DNA from: an uncultured Ruminococcus sp.
Lineage (GTDB): Bacteria; Bacillota; Clostridia; Oscillospirales; Ruminococcaceae
Direction of reading: 5' to 3'
NCBI GenBank assembly: GCA_947176685.1
Contig: CAMWRL010000007.1
Coordinates: forward strand, 1 to 22,986
Length of the DNA stretch: 22,986 nucleotides
Shown here: in pieces, positions 1 to 7,303 of the stretch
Layout: the number at the start of each line of letters is the position of its first letter
How positions within the stretch are numbered: the stretch's first letter is position 1
Program-made: the position numbers and the translations under genes
The notes under the pieces: model-generated
The model's input: the letters and a program-made list of their open reading frames with translations, nothing else
Database searches by the model: none
Told to the model about the DNA's origin: nothing

Positions 1-160
1 CAACCCTTGAACGTTCTATAAAAATTTCCTGTTTATTAAGGAAAAGCCTGTCAAACTCACATAAAAGCTCTGGAACGTCCGTATAAGGCATTATTTTTAC
101 TTCGCCCTTTATGCCGTGAACGTTCACAATTTTTCCTGCCTCTAAATATTCTTTTTTCAT
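1..160 (-). CDS. rimM: RimM, ribosome maturation factor (5' part only)
   Basis: Reading leftwards from ATG at 160, the 53 visible codons start MKKEYLEAGKIVNVHGIKGE and continue with a KIMPYTDVPELLCEFDRLFL stretch. This is the N-terminal beta-barrel signature of RimM, which binds ribosomal protein S19 and assists maturation of the 30S subunit head in the cytoplasm. The remainder lies beyond the left edge. A GAAAGG ribosome site sits about 8 bases ahead of the start. The ATG overlaps, as ATGA, the stop of a decayed hydrolase fragment. rimM normally lies in an rpsP-KH-rimM-trmD-rplS cluster; here the genes in front of it are a phosphoesterase, a hydrolase and a membrane protein. I am confident of the family from the HGIKGEVKI motif. 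Confidence 0.85.
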   Translation of the reverse strand, partial: MKKEYLEAGKIVNVHGIKGEVKIMPYTDVPELLCEFDRLFLNKQEIFIERSRV

Positions 161-258
161 TTTATCAACCTTTCAAAATAATAGTCCGGATTCAGCGTTG
201 AATCCTAATGTTTCCCTTCAGGTACAACATAATTATTTTTGTGTGGACTTTCCGCCCG
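157..258 (-). pseudogene. Relict 3' end of a second YqiA-like hydrolase gene
   Basis: Read leftwards in one frame, 33 codons align without gaps to the last 33 codons of the intact hydrolase at 960-1517, with 18 identical residues. Shared blocks are ES, YVVP, GKH, TLN, DY and the terminal IK. An in-frame TAG at 205-207 interrupts it right after GKH, and no start or body of the gene remains: it begins directly after the stop of the gene at 259-963. Its final TGA overlaps the rimM ATG as ATGA, exactly as the intact hydrolase overlaps its own downstream gene. This is most simply a leftover from an insertion or duplication that placed the unknown gene between the hydrolase and rimM. The divergence suggests an old event or a donor from another strain. 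Confidence 0.75.
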
Positions 259-963
259 TCAGGAAATGGGTGTTACTGACGATATAACTTGTTTTACTGT
301 CTCTGAATCCTCTCCTATAACTGTAACTATATATTCATAGCCACCATAGTTAAACATTAAATTCATATATTCCTTTGTTTTTCCTACACTGTCAACATCA
401 CAGAGTATTCCGGAAATATTTTCCCTTTCATAAATACTTACACTTTCCACCACTGAGACAGACTCCTTTGCTTCAGCGAGTTCCTCAAAAATCTTTATAT
501 CTGTTCCCCTTAGTTTCAGACAGTCTTTTAAATTCATATTACGCAGGAATTTTATATCGTCTACTGAACTTTTCGGAATACCTCCGAATTTTTCGTAAAA
601 ATGCCAGTATTCCTGCTTTGAATACTCTGTTATTTCATCGTTATAGAAATTGTAATCTGAAAGTTCGCTCTGACTGACCATGACCATAAAGTCTTTACCG
701 TCCTTGAAAGGTATCATATCAGACTTGATATTCCGTGTACCGTCAGGAGCGCTTATCAACAGACCTTTTATTTCAGCCTGCACAAAGTCTTTCGGTACAG
801 ATATATCGTCATCTGTATATACGCCCATAACGTCATTTATGTGCGGACAGTTCTTTTTCACTTTAATATACGTTGGGAACGCAGGAAACAAAACAACAAC
901 AATTAATACTACAATAATTATAATTCCTATTACTATGCCTGTGATTTTCAAATACTTTTTCAT
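259..963 (-). CDS. Single-pass membrane-anchored protein of unknown function, 234 aa
   Basis: The start at 963 gives MKKYLKITG followed by a very hydrophobic helix rich in Ile and Val (about residues 8-28). A longer in-frame reading further upstream only runs through the hydrolase gene and is not used. The remainder, about 205 residues, is hydrophilic and probably lies outside the cell as a soluble domain on a signal anchor; no lipobox cysteine is present. I recognise no motif. It overlaps the upstream hydrolase by ATGA, which implies translational coupling, and is followed at once by the relict hydrolase tail. The gene is therefore bracketed by two copies of the same 100-base segment and looks like an inserted passenger. 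The function is unknown; an envelope stress or immunity-type protein is possible but unsupported. Confidence 0.7.
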   Translation of the reverse strand: MKKYLKITGIVIGIIIIVVLIVVVLFPAFPTYIKVKKNCPHINDVMGVYTDDDISVPKDFVQAEIKGLLISAPDGTRNIKSDMIPFKDGKDFMVMVSQSELSDYNFYNDEITEYSKQEYWHFYEKFGGIPKSSVDDIKFLRNMNLKDCLKLRGTDIKIFEELAEAKESVSVVESVSIYERENISGILCDVDSVGKTKEYMNLMFNYGGYEYIVTVIGEDSETVKQVISSVTPIS

Positions 964-1517
964 TTTATAAACCTCTTTAACCAGTAATCTAAATTCAGTG
1001 TAGCACCGGAGTGCTTGCCGTCCGGAACAACATAGCATTTTTTTATTAAACTTTCCGTGAATCTATGATAATTTATAATTTCGTCCTGTCCGCCAATTAT
1101 AGCGACCACATTACGGCAGTCTGTTTTTTCAATCATATCCATAAATCTTACAAAAGTCATTTTTCTGCTTTTATCCATTTTGTAGCCAAGTTCGGACAGA
1201 ACAGACAGGTTAAGACAAGGATTTACAAGCACTGTCGGTATATTACAGTAAAAATATCTTTTTCTATGTGATTCATATTCTTCAACTGTAAATTTACGAG
1301 ATAAAAGAAGTGCAAAGAATCCGCCTAAACCCGTTCCGACTATATAGTCCGGTCTGCTTTCGTAAAATATGTCTCTTAAATCAGCAAAAATTCTGTGAGG
1401 TCTTTTTGAATCATAGTCAATCTGAGGAGAGATTACCTCATGACCGAGATTCTTTAAGGTTATACAGGCGGAATTTTCCGAACTGCCCTTATATCCGTGA
1501 ATATTCAGCACTTTCAT
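960..1517 (-). CDS. YqiA/YcfP-like alpha/beta hydrolase, nucleophile Ser replaced by Gly
   Basis: The 185-residue protein has the compact alpha/beta-hydrolase plan of the YqiA/UPF0227 family. It opens with LNIHGYKGS (the oxyanion region), followed by the nucleophile elbow at 60-66, an acidic member in GGQDE (Asp145) and a histidine in DGKHSG (His169). The elbow reads GTGLGG, where the family has GxSxGG, so the expected serine is Gly63 (codon GGT, one base from AGT). The Asp and His are kept. It may therefore be a non-hydrolytic binding protein or use another mechanism. The start at 1517 follows an AAAGGA site inside the end of the upstream phosphoesterase, three bases after that gene's stop. 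The end overlaps the next gene by ATGA. The fold call is good; the activity is doubtful. Confidence 0.72.
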   Translation of the reverse strand: MKVLNIHGYKGSSENSACITLKNLGHEVISPQIDYDSKRPHRIFADLRDIFYESRPDYIVGTGLGGFFALLLSRKFTVEEYESHRKRYFYCNIPTVLVNPCLNLSVLSELGYKMDKSRKMTFVRFMDMIEKTDCRNVVAIIGGQDEIINYHRFTESLIKKCYVVPDGKHSGATLNLDYWLKRFIK

Positions 1518-1520
1518 ATT

Positions 1521-2030
1521 TTACAATCCTTTTTCCATGATACGCATTTTTATTTCCGAAAACTCAATCGGTGTATAATTTATCCTTTCCGCACTCACGC
1601 AGAAACTCTGTTCCGAAAAGTCCGAATATATGGGATTTGCGTGTACGTGTCCAAAAATATTCGCATAAGGCATATTTCTGTTTATGTAGAGTGGCTTGTG
1701 TGAAATAATCCAGAAATTTTCATAAATTATCGGGTAACGGCTTACTCCGGAAAATCCGCAGTTATAATAATACTGTTCGGTTTCGGTATCGTGGTTGCCC
1801 GCTACAAGAAACTTTTCGCCGTTAAGCTGCTGACATATTTCACGGGATTTTTCAAAGTCATATGCCGAAAAGTCTCCGGCTACAAAAACCTTGTCCTTGT
1901 CCGAAACAGTTTCATTCCATTTTCTTATAATTTCGCCGTCCATTTCCTCAACGCCGGAAAACGGGCGGTTTTCGTATCTTAATATATTGCTGTCACCGAA
2001 ATGCGTGTCCGCTATAAAAAACACCCTCAT
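1521..2030 (-). CDS. Calcineurin-like metallophosphoesterase, 169 aa
   Basis: All the dimetal-site motifs of the calcineurin-like phosphoesterase superfamily are visible in order: ADTHFGD (Asp8, His10), AGDF (Asp53), AGNHD (Asn79, His80), SHKPL (His111) and GHVH (His128, His130). The protein is a minimal single-domain enzyme of the size seen in many stand-alone bacterial members. The substrate cannot be read from sequence; cyclic nucleotides or small phosphodiesters are usual for this class. I chose ATG at 2030 because GAGG lies 8 bases before it; an upstream TTG two codons earlier is less well placed. It is the first gene of the leftward operon, about 33 bases from the predicted transcription start of the promoter at 2070-2097. 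It is probably co-transcribed with the hydrolase, the membrane protein and rimM. Confidence 0.85.
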   Translation of the reverse strand: MRVFFIADTHFGDSNILRYENRPFSGVEEMDGEIIRKWNETVSDKDKVFVAGDFSAYDFEKSREICQQLNGEKFLVAGNHDTETEQYYYNCGFSGVSRYPIIYENFWIISHKPLYINRNMPYANIFGHVHANPIYSDFSEQSFCVSAERINYTPIEFSEIKMRIMEKGL

Positions 2031-2069
2031 AAACAAATCCTCGCTTTACAATATATAAACCATAGTTTT

Positions 2070-2097
2070 ATTATAACATATAATCTGATTTTGTCAA
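2070..2097 (-). promoter_or_regulatory. Sigma-A promoter for the leftward phosphoesterase-rimM operon
   Basis: On the minus strand TTGACA (2092-2097) and TATAAT (2070-2075) are both perfect, with a 16-base spacer. Transcription would start near 2063, about 33 bases before the phosphoesterase start. It lies back to back with the panB promoter, the two -35 boxes being about 37 bases apart. Confidence 0.8.
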
Positions 2098-2134
2098 CGT
2101 TTTCGCAAAGTCCGGACAAAATATATTAAAAAAC

Positions 2135-2163
2135 TTGAAATTTCCGGAATACTATGCTATAAT
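2135..2163 (+). promoter_or_regulatory. Sigma-A promoter for panBCD
   Basis: TTGAAA (2135-2140) and a perfect TATAAT (2158-2163) are separated by 17 bases. Transcription would start near 2170, leaving a leader of about 84 bases before panB. Confidence 0.75.
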
Positions 2164-2192
2164 GAATTAAAATCATGTCAAAAAGAATTGAA

Positions 2193-2205
2193 CCATAAAT
2201 TATGG
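2193..2205. promoter_or_regulatory. Small palindrome in the panB leader
   Basis: CCATAA and TTATGG form a perfect 6-base inverted repeat around a single A, about 23 bases after the predicted transcription start. It could be an operator half-site pair. It is too short for a terminator and there is no T-run. The role is unproven. Confidence 0.25.
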
Positions 2206-2253
2206 GAATATTTTTATTGGAAGATTTATATTAAAAAAGGAGCAGAAAGGCTT

Positions 2254-3093
2254 ATGAAAAATACTGTTGCTACAATGTTGAAGCAGAAGCAATCGGGCGA
2301 AAAAATAACGATGCTTACTGCATATGACTACACAACGGCAAAAATTCAGGACGAATGCGGTGTAAACTCTATTCTTGTCGGTGACTCTCTGGGAATGACA
2401 ATGCTGGGTTATGATACAACCCTGCCCGTAACTATGGATGATATGATTCATCATACAAAGGCTGTTGCAAGAGGTGCAGTAAATGCTTTTGTCGTTGCGG
2501 ACATGCCGTTTATGTCCTATCAGGCAAGTATCTATGACGCTGTTGTAAACGCCGGACGCTTAATCAAAGAGGGCGGTGCGGCTGCTGTAAAGCTCGAAGG
2601 CGGTGCGGAAGTCTGTGAACAGATACGTGCTATTGTTGACTCGTCAATACCGGTCGTTGCACATCTCGGACTTACTCCTCAGTCTGTCAACGCTTTCGGC
2701 GGTTTCAAAGTTCAGGGCAAGACCTACGACAAGGCAAGGAAAATTGTTGAAGATGCACTGAAAATTCAGGAGGCAGGAGCATGTGCCGTTGTACTGGAAT
2801 GCGTTCCGGCTAAACTTGCGGAAATTATCAGTCATAAACTGGTTATTCCGACAATCGGAATAGGCGCAGGAAACGGCTGTGACGGACAGGTTTTAGTATA
2901 TCAGGATATGCTCGGACTTACAACAGGTCATACACCTAAATTCGCAAAAATATTTGCAGATGCCGGAGAGGTCTTCAGAAAAGGTTTCACGGCTTATATC
3001 GAGGAAACTAAAAACGGTGTTTTTCCGGCAGAAGAACACACTTTCAGTATAGATGACGAAATTATAGAAAAACTGGAGGAGGAATTGAAGTGA
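2254..3093 (+). CDS. panB: Ketopantoate hydroxymethyltransferase (PanB)
   Basis: PanB transfers a hydroxymethyl group from methylene-tetrahydrofolate to alpha-ketoisovalerate, giving ketopantoate, the first committed step to pantothenate and coenzyme A. The 279-residue protein shows the TIM-barrel enzyme's conserved parts: MLTAYDYTTA near the start, the Mg site VGDSLGM (Asp44) and VADMPF (Asp83), VKLEGG (Glu115), HLGLTPQSV and the catalytic LECVP (Glu182), then PTIGIGAG and DGQVLV. The length matches the family. The start at 2254 fits homologues and has AAGGAG 11 bases ahead; 22 upstream in-frame codons are rejected because they have no such site and no family match. Its stop overlaps panC as GTGA. 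It is the first gene of panBCD. Confidence 0.95.
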   Translation: MKNTVATMLKQKQSGEKITMLTAYDYTTAKIQDECGVNSILVGDSLGMTMLGYDTTLPVTMDDMIHHTKAVARGAVNAFVVADMPFMSYQASIYDAVVNAGRLIKEGGAAAVKLEGGAEVCEQIRAIVDSSIPVVAHLGLTPQSVNAFGGFKVQGKTYDKARKIVEDALKIQEAGACAVVLECVPAKLAEIISHKLVIPTIGIGAGNGCDGQVLVYQDMLGLTTGHTPKFAKIFADAGEVFRKGFTAYIEETKNGVFPAEEHTFSIDDEIIEKLEEELK

Positions 3094-3938
3094 AAGTTGT
3101 AAAGACTATTGCAGAAGTACGTGAACAGGTTAAACAATGGCGTGCAGAAGGTCTTACAGTTGGACTTGTGCCGACAATGGGCTATCTTCACGAAGGTCAC
3201 GCCAGTTTGATTGATGCCTCCTGCAAGGATAATGACCGTACTGTTGTTTCGGATTTCGTAAACCCCATGCAGTTTTCGCCCAGCGAGGATTTGGAAAGCT
3301 ATCCAAGAGATTTAGCACATGATGCTGAACTTGCTGAAGCTCACGGCTGTGATATGATTTTCAATCCCGAACCAGACGAAATGTATCATAAAAACTTTTC
3401 CTCATTCGTTGATATGACGGTCTTGACAGAGGAACTTTGCGGAATAAGCCGTCCGATACATTTCAGGGGAGTTTGTACAGTTGTAAACAAGCTTTTCAAT
3501 ATTGTGCAGCCCGACAGGGCGTATTTTGGTAAGAAAGACGCTCAACAGCTTGCGGTAATACGTCATATGGCTGACGACCTCAATATGAATATAGAAATTG
3601 TCGGCTGTCCGATTATCAGGGAAAATGACGGTCTCGCAAAGAGTTCACGCAACACATATTTAAATCAGGACGAAAGAAAAGCCGCTGTAATTCTGTCGAA
3701 GTCCCTCGAAGCCGGAAAGTCTCTTATAAGAAACGGCATTACGGACTGCGGAAAGATTATTACAGAAATAAAATCCATTATAGACAGCGAACCGCTTGCA
3801 AGAATCGACTATGTGAAGATAGTTGATGCGGAAACGATTCAGCAGATTGAAACGCTTGACAAACTGGCACTTTGCGCAATGGCAGTCTATATCGGAAAAA
3901 CAAGGCTTATTGACAACTTTTTTACAGAGGATATATAA
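3090..3938 (+). CDS. panC: Pantothenate synthetase (PanC)
   Basis: PanC joins pantoate and beta-alanine with ATP through a pantoyl-adenylate, in the cytosol. The 282-residue protein has the nucleotidyl-transferase signature PTMGYLHEGHASL with the HxGH pair at His34 and His37. It also has FVNPMQF (55-62), HFRGVCTVV (124-132), YFGKKDAQQL (145-154) and the KMSKS-like loop DGLAKSSRN (180-188). The start is GTG at 3090, sharing GTGA with the stop of panB and preceded by GGAGGAA at the end of panB, so translation is probably coupled. Compared with the E. coli enzyme, the residue before FVNP is Asp rather than Ile; this is not expected to break the site. panD follows with no gap. Confidence 0.95.
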   Translation: MKVVKTIAEVREQVKQWRAEGLTVGLVPTMGYLHEGHASLIDASCKDNDRTVVSDFVNPMQFSPSEDLESYPRDLAHDAELAEAHGCDMIFNPEPDEMYHKNFSSFVDMTVLTEELCGISRPIHFRGVCTVVNKLFNIVQPDRAYFGKKDAQQLAVIRHMADDLNMNIEIVGCPIIRENDGLAKSSRNTYLNQDERKAAVILSKSLEAGKSLIRNGITDCGKIITEIKSIIDSEPLARIDYVKIVDAETIQQIETLDKLALCAMAVYIGKTRLIDNFFTEDI

Positions 3939-4331
3939 ATGAAGATTTCAGTATTGAAAAGCAAGATTCACCGTGCTGTAATTACTCAGGCGGAACTTGA
4001 CTACATCGGCAGTATAACTATAGACGAAGATTTAATGGAAGCCGCCGGAATTTATGAATATGAACATGTCCATATCGTGAATGTCAACAGCGGAAGCCGT
4101 ATTGAAACTTACGTTATAGCCGGAGAACGTGGCAGCGGTGTTATATGTCTTAACGGTGCGGCGGCAAGAAGCGGTCAGAAAGGCGATTGTATAATAATAA
4201 TGTCATATGCCGATATGTCCCCCGAAGAATTAAAAGACAATCCGCCGAAAGTGGTGTTTGTGGACGATAAAAACAAAATAGTCCGTACAACACGTTACGA
4301 AAAACACGGCAGACTGAAAGATTTGCTATGA
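3939..4331 (+). CDS. panD: Aspartate 1-decarboxylase precursor (PanD)
   Basis: PanD decarboxylates aspartate to beta-alanine, the second substrate of PanC. The 130-residue proenzyme carries the self-cleavage site Gly24-Ser25 in DYIGSITID; cleavage leaves a pyruvoyl group on the new alpha-chain from Ser25. Other family marks are Lys9 in SKIHRAVIT, the YEYEHVHIVN strand and TYVIAGERGSGVICLNGAAAR, which holds Tyr and Asn active-site positions. The C-terminus VVFVDDKNKIVRT is typical of Firmicute enzymes. The ATG directly follows the panC stop, with GAGG 7 to 10 bases upstream. A terminator begins nine bases after its stop, so panBCD forms a complete three-gene unit for pantothenate from ketoisovalerate and aspartate (ketopantoate reductase, panE/ilvC, must come from elsewhere). 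Confidence 0.95.
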   Translation: MKISVLKSKIHRAVITQAELDYIGSITIDEDLMEAAGIYEYEHVHIVNVNSGSRIETYVIAGERGSGVICLNGAAARSGQKGDCIIIMSYADMSPEELKDNPPKVVFVDDKNKIVRTTRYEKHGRLKDLL

Positions 4332-4339
4332 ATTAAATG

Positions 4340-4375
4340 CTCTCCGGAAAAAACTCCGGAGAGATTATTTTTTTG
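4340..4375 (+). terminator. Rho-independent terminator of panBCD
   Basis: CTCTCCGGA (4340-4348) and TCCGGAGAG (4355-4363) form a perfect 9-base stem with a 6-base loop AAAAAC, followed by ATTATTTTTTT. Both arms carry the TCCGGA hexamer that is frequent in this window. Confidence 0.92.
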
Positions 4376-4392
4376 GAAATGACCGGAATTTG

Positions 4393-4421
4393 TTGACAGT
4401 CAATATTATAATTGATATAAT
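4393..4421 (+). promoter_or_regulatory. Consensus sigma-A promoter of the solute-binding protein/permease operon
   Basis: TTGACA (4393-4398) and TATAAT (4416-4421) are perfect with the ideal 17-base spacer. The predicted start near 4428 lies only about 13 bases before the TTG start at 4441. This short leader supports that start over the earlier in-frame TTG at 4390, which lies upstream of the promoter. Confidence 0.85.
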
Positions 4422-4440
4422 AAAAACGGGTGATTATGTC

Positions 4441-7290
4441 TTGAAAAATAAATTTTTTCTGCGTTTTCTGGTGTTCATGGTCATAAGCGTTTTCCTGCCG
4501 GGAAACGTGAATTTTCCGGTATATTCGGACGGTGAATACTATCCGTTTGAGGAAAATATTACAGATACTTCTTACGGAGAGTATTATGAAAGTCATAAGA
4601 ATGAAAACCGTCCGGAAGAAATTATTGAAGTTTCCGGAAAAGATTTCACCGGAAAAAACGGTATGTTTTCGGTCGGGGAGTACGGAGGCAAAGAAAACGT
4701 CTTTATATGGGAAAGCAGTAACGGTGAAGTTTCATTCAGTGCGGACGTTCGGCAGACCGGACTTTACTGTATGAATATTACATATTATGCACTTGAAACC
4801 AGCAGTCCGGAAATTGTCTTTTCGGTTGCCATAGACGGGAAAGTTCCTTATGATACAGCGTCACGGATAACTCTCAATAAGGTCTGGATTAATGAAAATG
4901 ACATTTCCACGGACAGAAACGGCAATCAGATAAGACCTTCGCAGGTACAGTGCGGTATGTGGCAAAGTGCGGATTTTATGGACAGTGACGGGCTTTTCAG
5001 TGAACCGTTGGTTTTCAGTCTTGAAAAAGGTCATCACGAAATAACGTTAAGTTCGGAACGTGCCGGATTTGCAGTTGAAAGTCTCCGGCTGTACAATCCG
5101 GAAAAACTTCCGTCTTACAGGGAATATATTTCCGGAGCAGACATAAGCTCACCGGATAATATTTTCAGAATTGAGGGCGAAAGTGCCGTTTATAAATCCG
5201 ACCGGACGTTGTTTCCGACATGCGACAATGCAAATTATAACGTTTCGCCGTCCGACCCCACTAAAATAGTATATAATACTTTTGGTGCGGGCAACTGGAA
5301 AAAAGCTTTGCAGTCAGCAACGTGGGTCATAAAAAAGGAAGACATAAAACAGGACGGCTGGTACAAAATCGGCATAAAGTACCGTCAGAATAAGATGCGT
5401 GGATTCAGTTCAAACCGGCGTATATACGTTGACGGAGAAATCCCTTGTGAGGAACTGAATAATATAAAGTTTGATTATAATAAAAAATGGGATATTCTGT
5501 CGCCGGAGTGCAGCGGGGAAAGCATTTACATATGGCTGACGGCAGACCGTGACCACACGTTTACAATGGAGTGCGTTGCCGGAGAAATCGGCTCTTATAT
5601 AAGGCGGCTGGAAGATACTGTTTCGGAACTCAACAGCTGTTACAGGAAAATTCTTATGATTACAGGGACTTCCCCCGACAGGTACACGGACTATTATGTA
5701 CACGAAAAAATACCGGAACTTCCGGACAGTTTCCGGAAAATTTCCGCGGAGCTAAAGGACATTCAGAAAGGCATTGAAAGTATTTCGGACAGTAAAGGCT
5801 CAGAAGCTTCGGTTATTGAAAATATGACAGTAATTCTTGACAAATGTGTGGAAAAGCCTTTGAAGATACCGCAGTATCTGTCGCAGATAAAAGAGAATCT
5901 GACATCGCTTTCGGCGTGGTCAAGGGAGTACCGCAATCAGCCGCTTGAAATAGATTATATAGAGTTTGCGACAAAAGGCGTTGAGTTTGAGGACGTTAAG
6001 GAAAATTTCTTTAAAAAGATATGGTTTGCCATAAAGTCATTTTTCGGGTCATTCTTTGAGGACTACTCCGGATTGTCGGACGTTTCCGGTGAAGAATCCC
6101 TTGAAGTATGGGTTAATCTCGGTCGTGAGCAGGCGCAGATTGTCAGCGAACTTACTGACAGTTTTGTGAATGAAACCGGCATACCGGTTTCGGTCAGACT
6201 TGTGACGGGCGGTATAACAGAAGCTTCACTTGCCGGAAAAGCTCCGGATATAGCGTTGTTTCTGGGCGGAGAGTATCCGGTTAACCTTGCAATACGTGAA
6301 CTTCTGGTTGACGTTTCGGAGTTTCCGGACTATCGGGAAGTTACCGGACGTTTTCAGGAAAACGCAATGACGCATTATGAATACAACGGGGGAGTGTACG
6401 GACTTCCGGTAACGCAGAATTTCCCTGTGATGTTTTACCGGACGGATATTCTTTCGGAAATGGGATATACTTCGCCGCCGGAAACGTGGGATAATCTGCT
6501 TGATATGCTTCCGGCACTACAGCGGAAATATATGTCTGTCGGACTGGTCTTGCCGTCAACGGACGTTATGCCGTCCACGGAAACAGGTCACACTTTTGCT
6601 ATGCTTATGCTTCAGCGTGGACTTAATTATTACACTCCGGAAAAAGACAAATCCACATTTGATACTGCCGGAGCAGTCGAAGCCTTTGAACAGTGGACGG
6701 ACTTCTATACGCAATACAGCTTTGAGCAGTCATATGATGCATTCAGCCGATTCCGTACAGGAGAGTACCCCGTTGTGATTGCGGACTATTCATTTGCAAA
6801 TCAGCTTGCTGAAGCCTCACCGGAAATAAAAGGTTTATGGAATTTCTGTCCTGTTCCGGCAACTGAAAGTAATGGGAAACTTTCGCACGCCGCAAACTCC
6901 AATGTTTCGGGAGCTGTGATTTTCCGGAAAACAGAAAACGTCTATAATGCGTGGGAGTATGTAAAATGGTTTACAAGTACGGAAACTCAGGTGCGTTTCT
7001 GCAATCAGACAGAGGGCTTACTCGGGACTATGGGTCGTGTGAGTACCGCCAATACGGAGGCTTTGAAAAAACTGTCGTGGTCGGAAGACGAACTTTGCAG
7101 ATTATTTGACCAGCGTGATGAACTTGTTGAAATACCTGTAATACCGTCATCATATTCGGTAACAAGAAATATAATGAACGCTTTCCGTGAAGTAATCAAC
7201 GAAAAGGAAAATCCTCGTGATACGCTGTTGTGGTACAACCGTGACATAAATGATGAGATTTCCCGAAAAAACAAAAATATCAAAGAATAG
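4441..7290 (+). CDS. Extracellular solute-binding protein fused to two carbohydrate-binding-like modules, 949 aa
   Basis: The start is TTG at 4441, with GGTGAT six bases ahead. A signal peptide or anchor covers about residues 1-29; no lipobox cysteine is present, unlike most Firmicute binding proteins. Residues 60-220 and 240-385 look like two beta-rich CBM6/35-type (galactose-binding-like) modules, each ending in a segment such as AGFAVESLRLYNP. A charged helical linker spans about 385-540. From about 553 (LEVWVNLGREQAQIVSELTD) to 930 is a family-1 sugar-type solute-binding domain: APDIALFLGG, DVSEFPD, YGLPVTQNFPVMFYRTDIL, PPETWDNLLDML, WEYVKWFTSTETQ. A plain family-1 protein has about 400-450 residues, so this is more than double. 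It heads an operon with two permease pairs and probably delivers a glycan or glycoconjugate; the ligand is unknown. Confidence 0.85.
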   Translation: MKNKFFLRFLVFMVISVFLPGNVNFPVYSDGEYYPFEENITDTSYGEYYESHKNENRPEEIIEVSGKDFTGKNGMFSVGEYGGKENVFIWESSNGEVSFSADVRQTGLYCMNITYYALETSSPEIVFSVAIDGKVPYDTASRITLNKVWINENDISTDRNGNQIRPSQVQCGMWQSADFMDSDGLFSEPLVFSLEKGHHEITLSSERAGFAVESLRLYNPEKLPSYREYISGADISSPDNIFRIEGESAVYKSDRTLFPTCDNANYNVSPSDPTKIVYNTFGAGNWKKALQSATWVIKKEDIKQDGWYKIGIKYRQNKMRGFSSNRRIYVDGEIPCEELNNIKFDYNKKWDILSPECSGESIYIWLTADRDHTFTMECVAGEIGSYIRRLEDTVSELNSCYRKILMITGTSPDRYTDYYVHEKIPELPDSFRKISAELKDIQKGIESISDSKGSEASVIENMTVILDKCVEKPLKIPQYLSQIKENLTSLSAWSREYRNQPLEIDYIEFATKGVEFEDVKENFFKKIWFAIKSFFGSFFEDYSGLSDVSGEESLEVWVNLGREQAQIVSELTDSFVNETGIPVSVRLVTGGITEASLAGKAPDIALFLGGEYPVNLAIRELLVDVSEFPDYREVTGRFQENAMTHYEYNGGVYGLPVTQNFPVMFYRTDILSEMGYTSPPETWDNLLDMLPALQRKYMSVGLVLPSTDVMPSTETGHTFAMLMLQRGLNYYTPEKDKSTFDTAGAVEAFEQWTDFYTQYSFEQSYDAFSRFRTGEYPVVIADYSFANQLAEASPEIKGLWNFCPVPATESNGKLSHAANSNVSGAVIFRKTENVYNAWEYVKWFTSTETQVRFCNQTEGLLGTMGRVSTANTEALKKLSWSEDELCRLFDQRDELVEIPVIPSSYSVTRNIMNAFREVINEKENPRDTLLWYNRDINDEISRKNKNIKE

Positions 7291-7303
7291 GGGAGATGTT
7301 TTT

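Noticed and set aside
2175..2198. Seven-codon upstream frame in the panB leader as a leader peptide
   Set aside because: It has no ribosome site, no run of regulatory codons and no alternative hairpins typical of attenuation.
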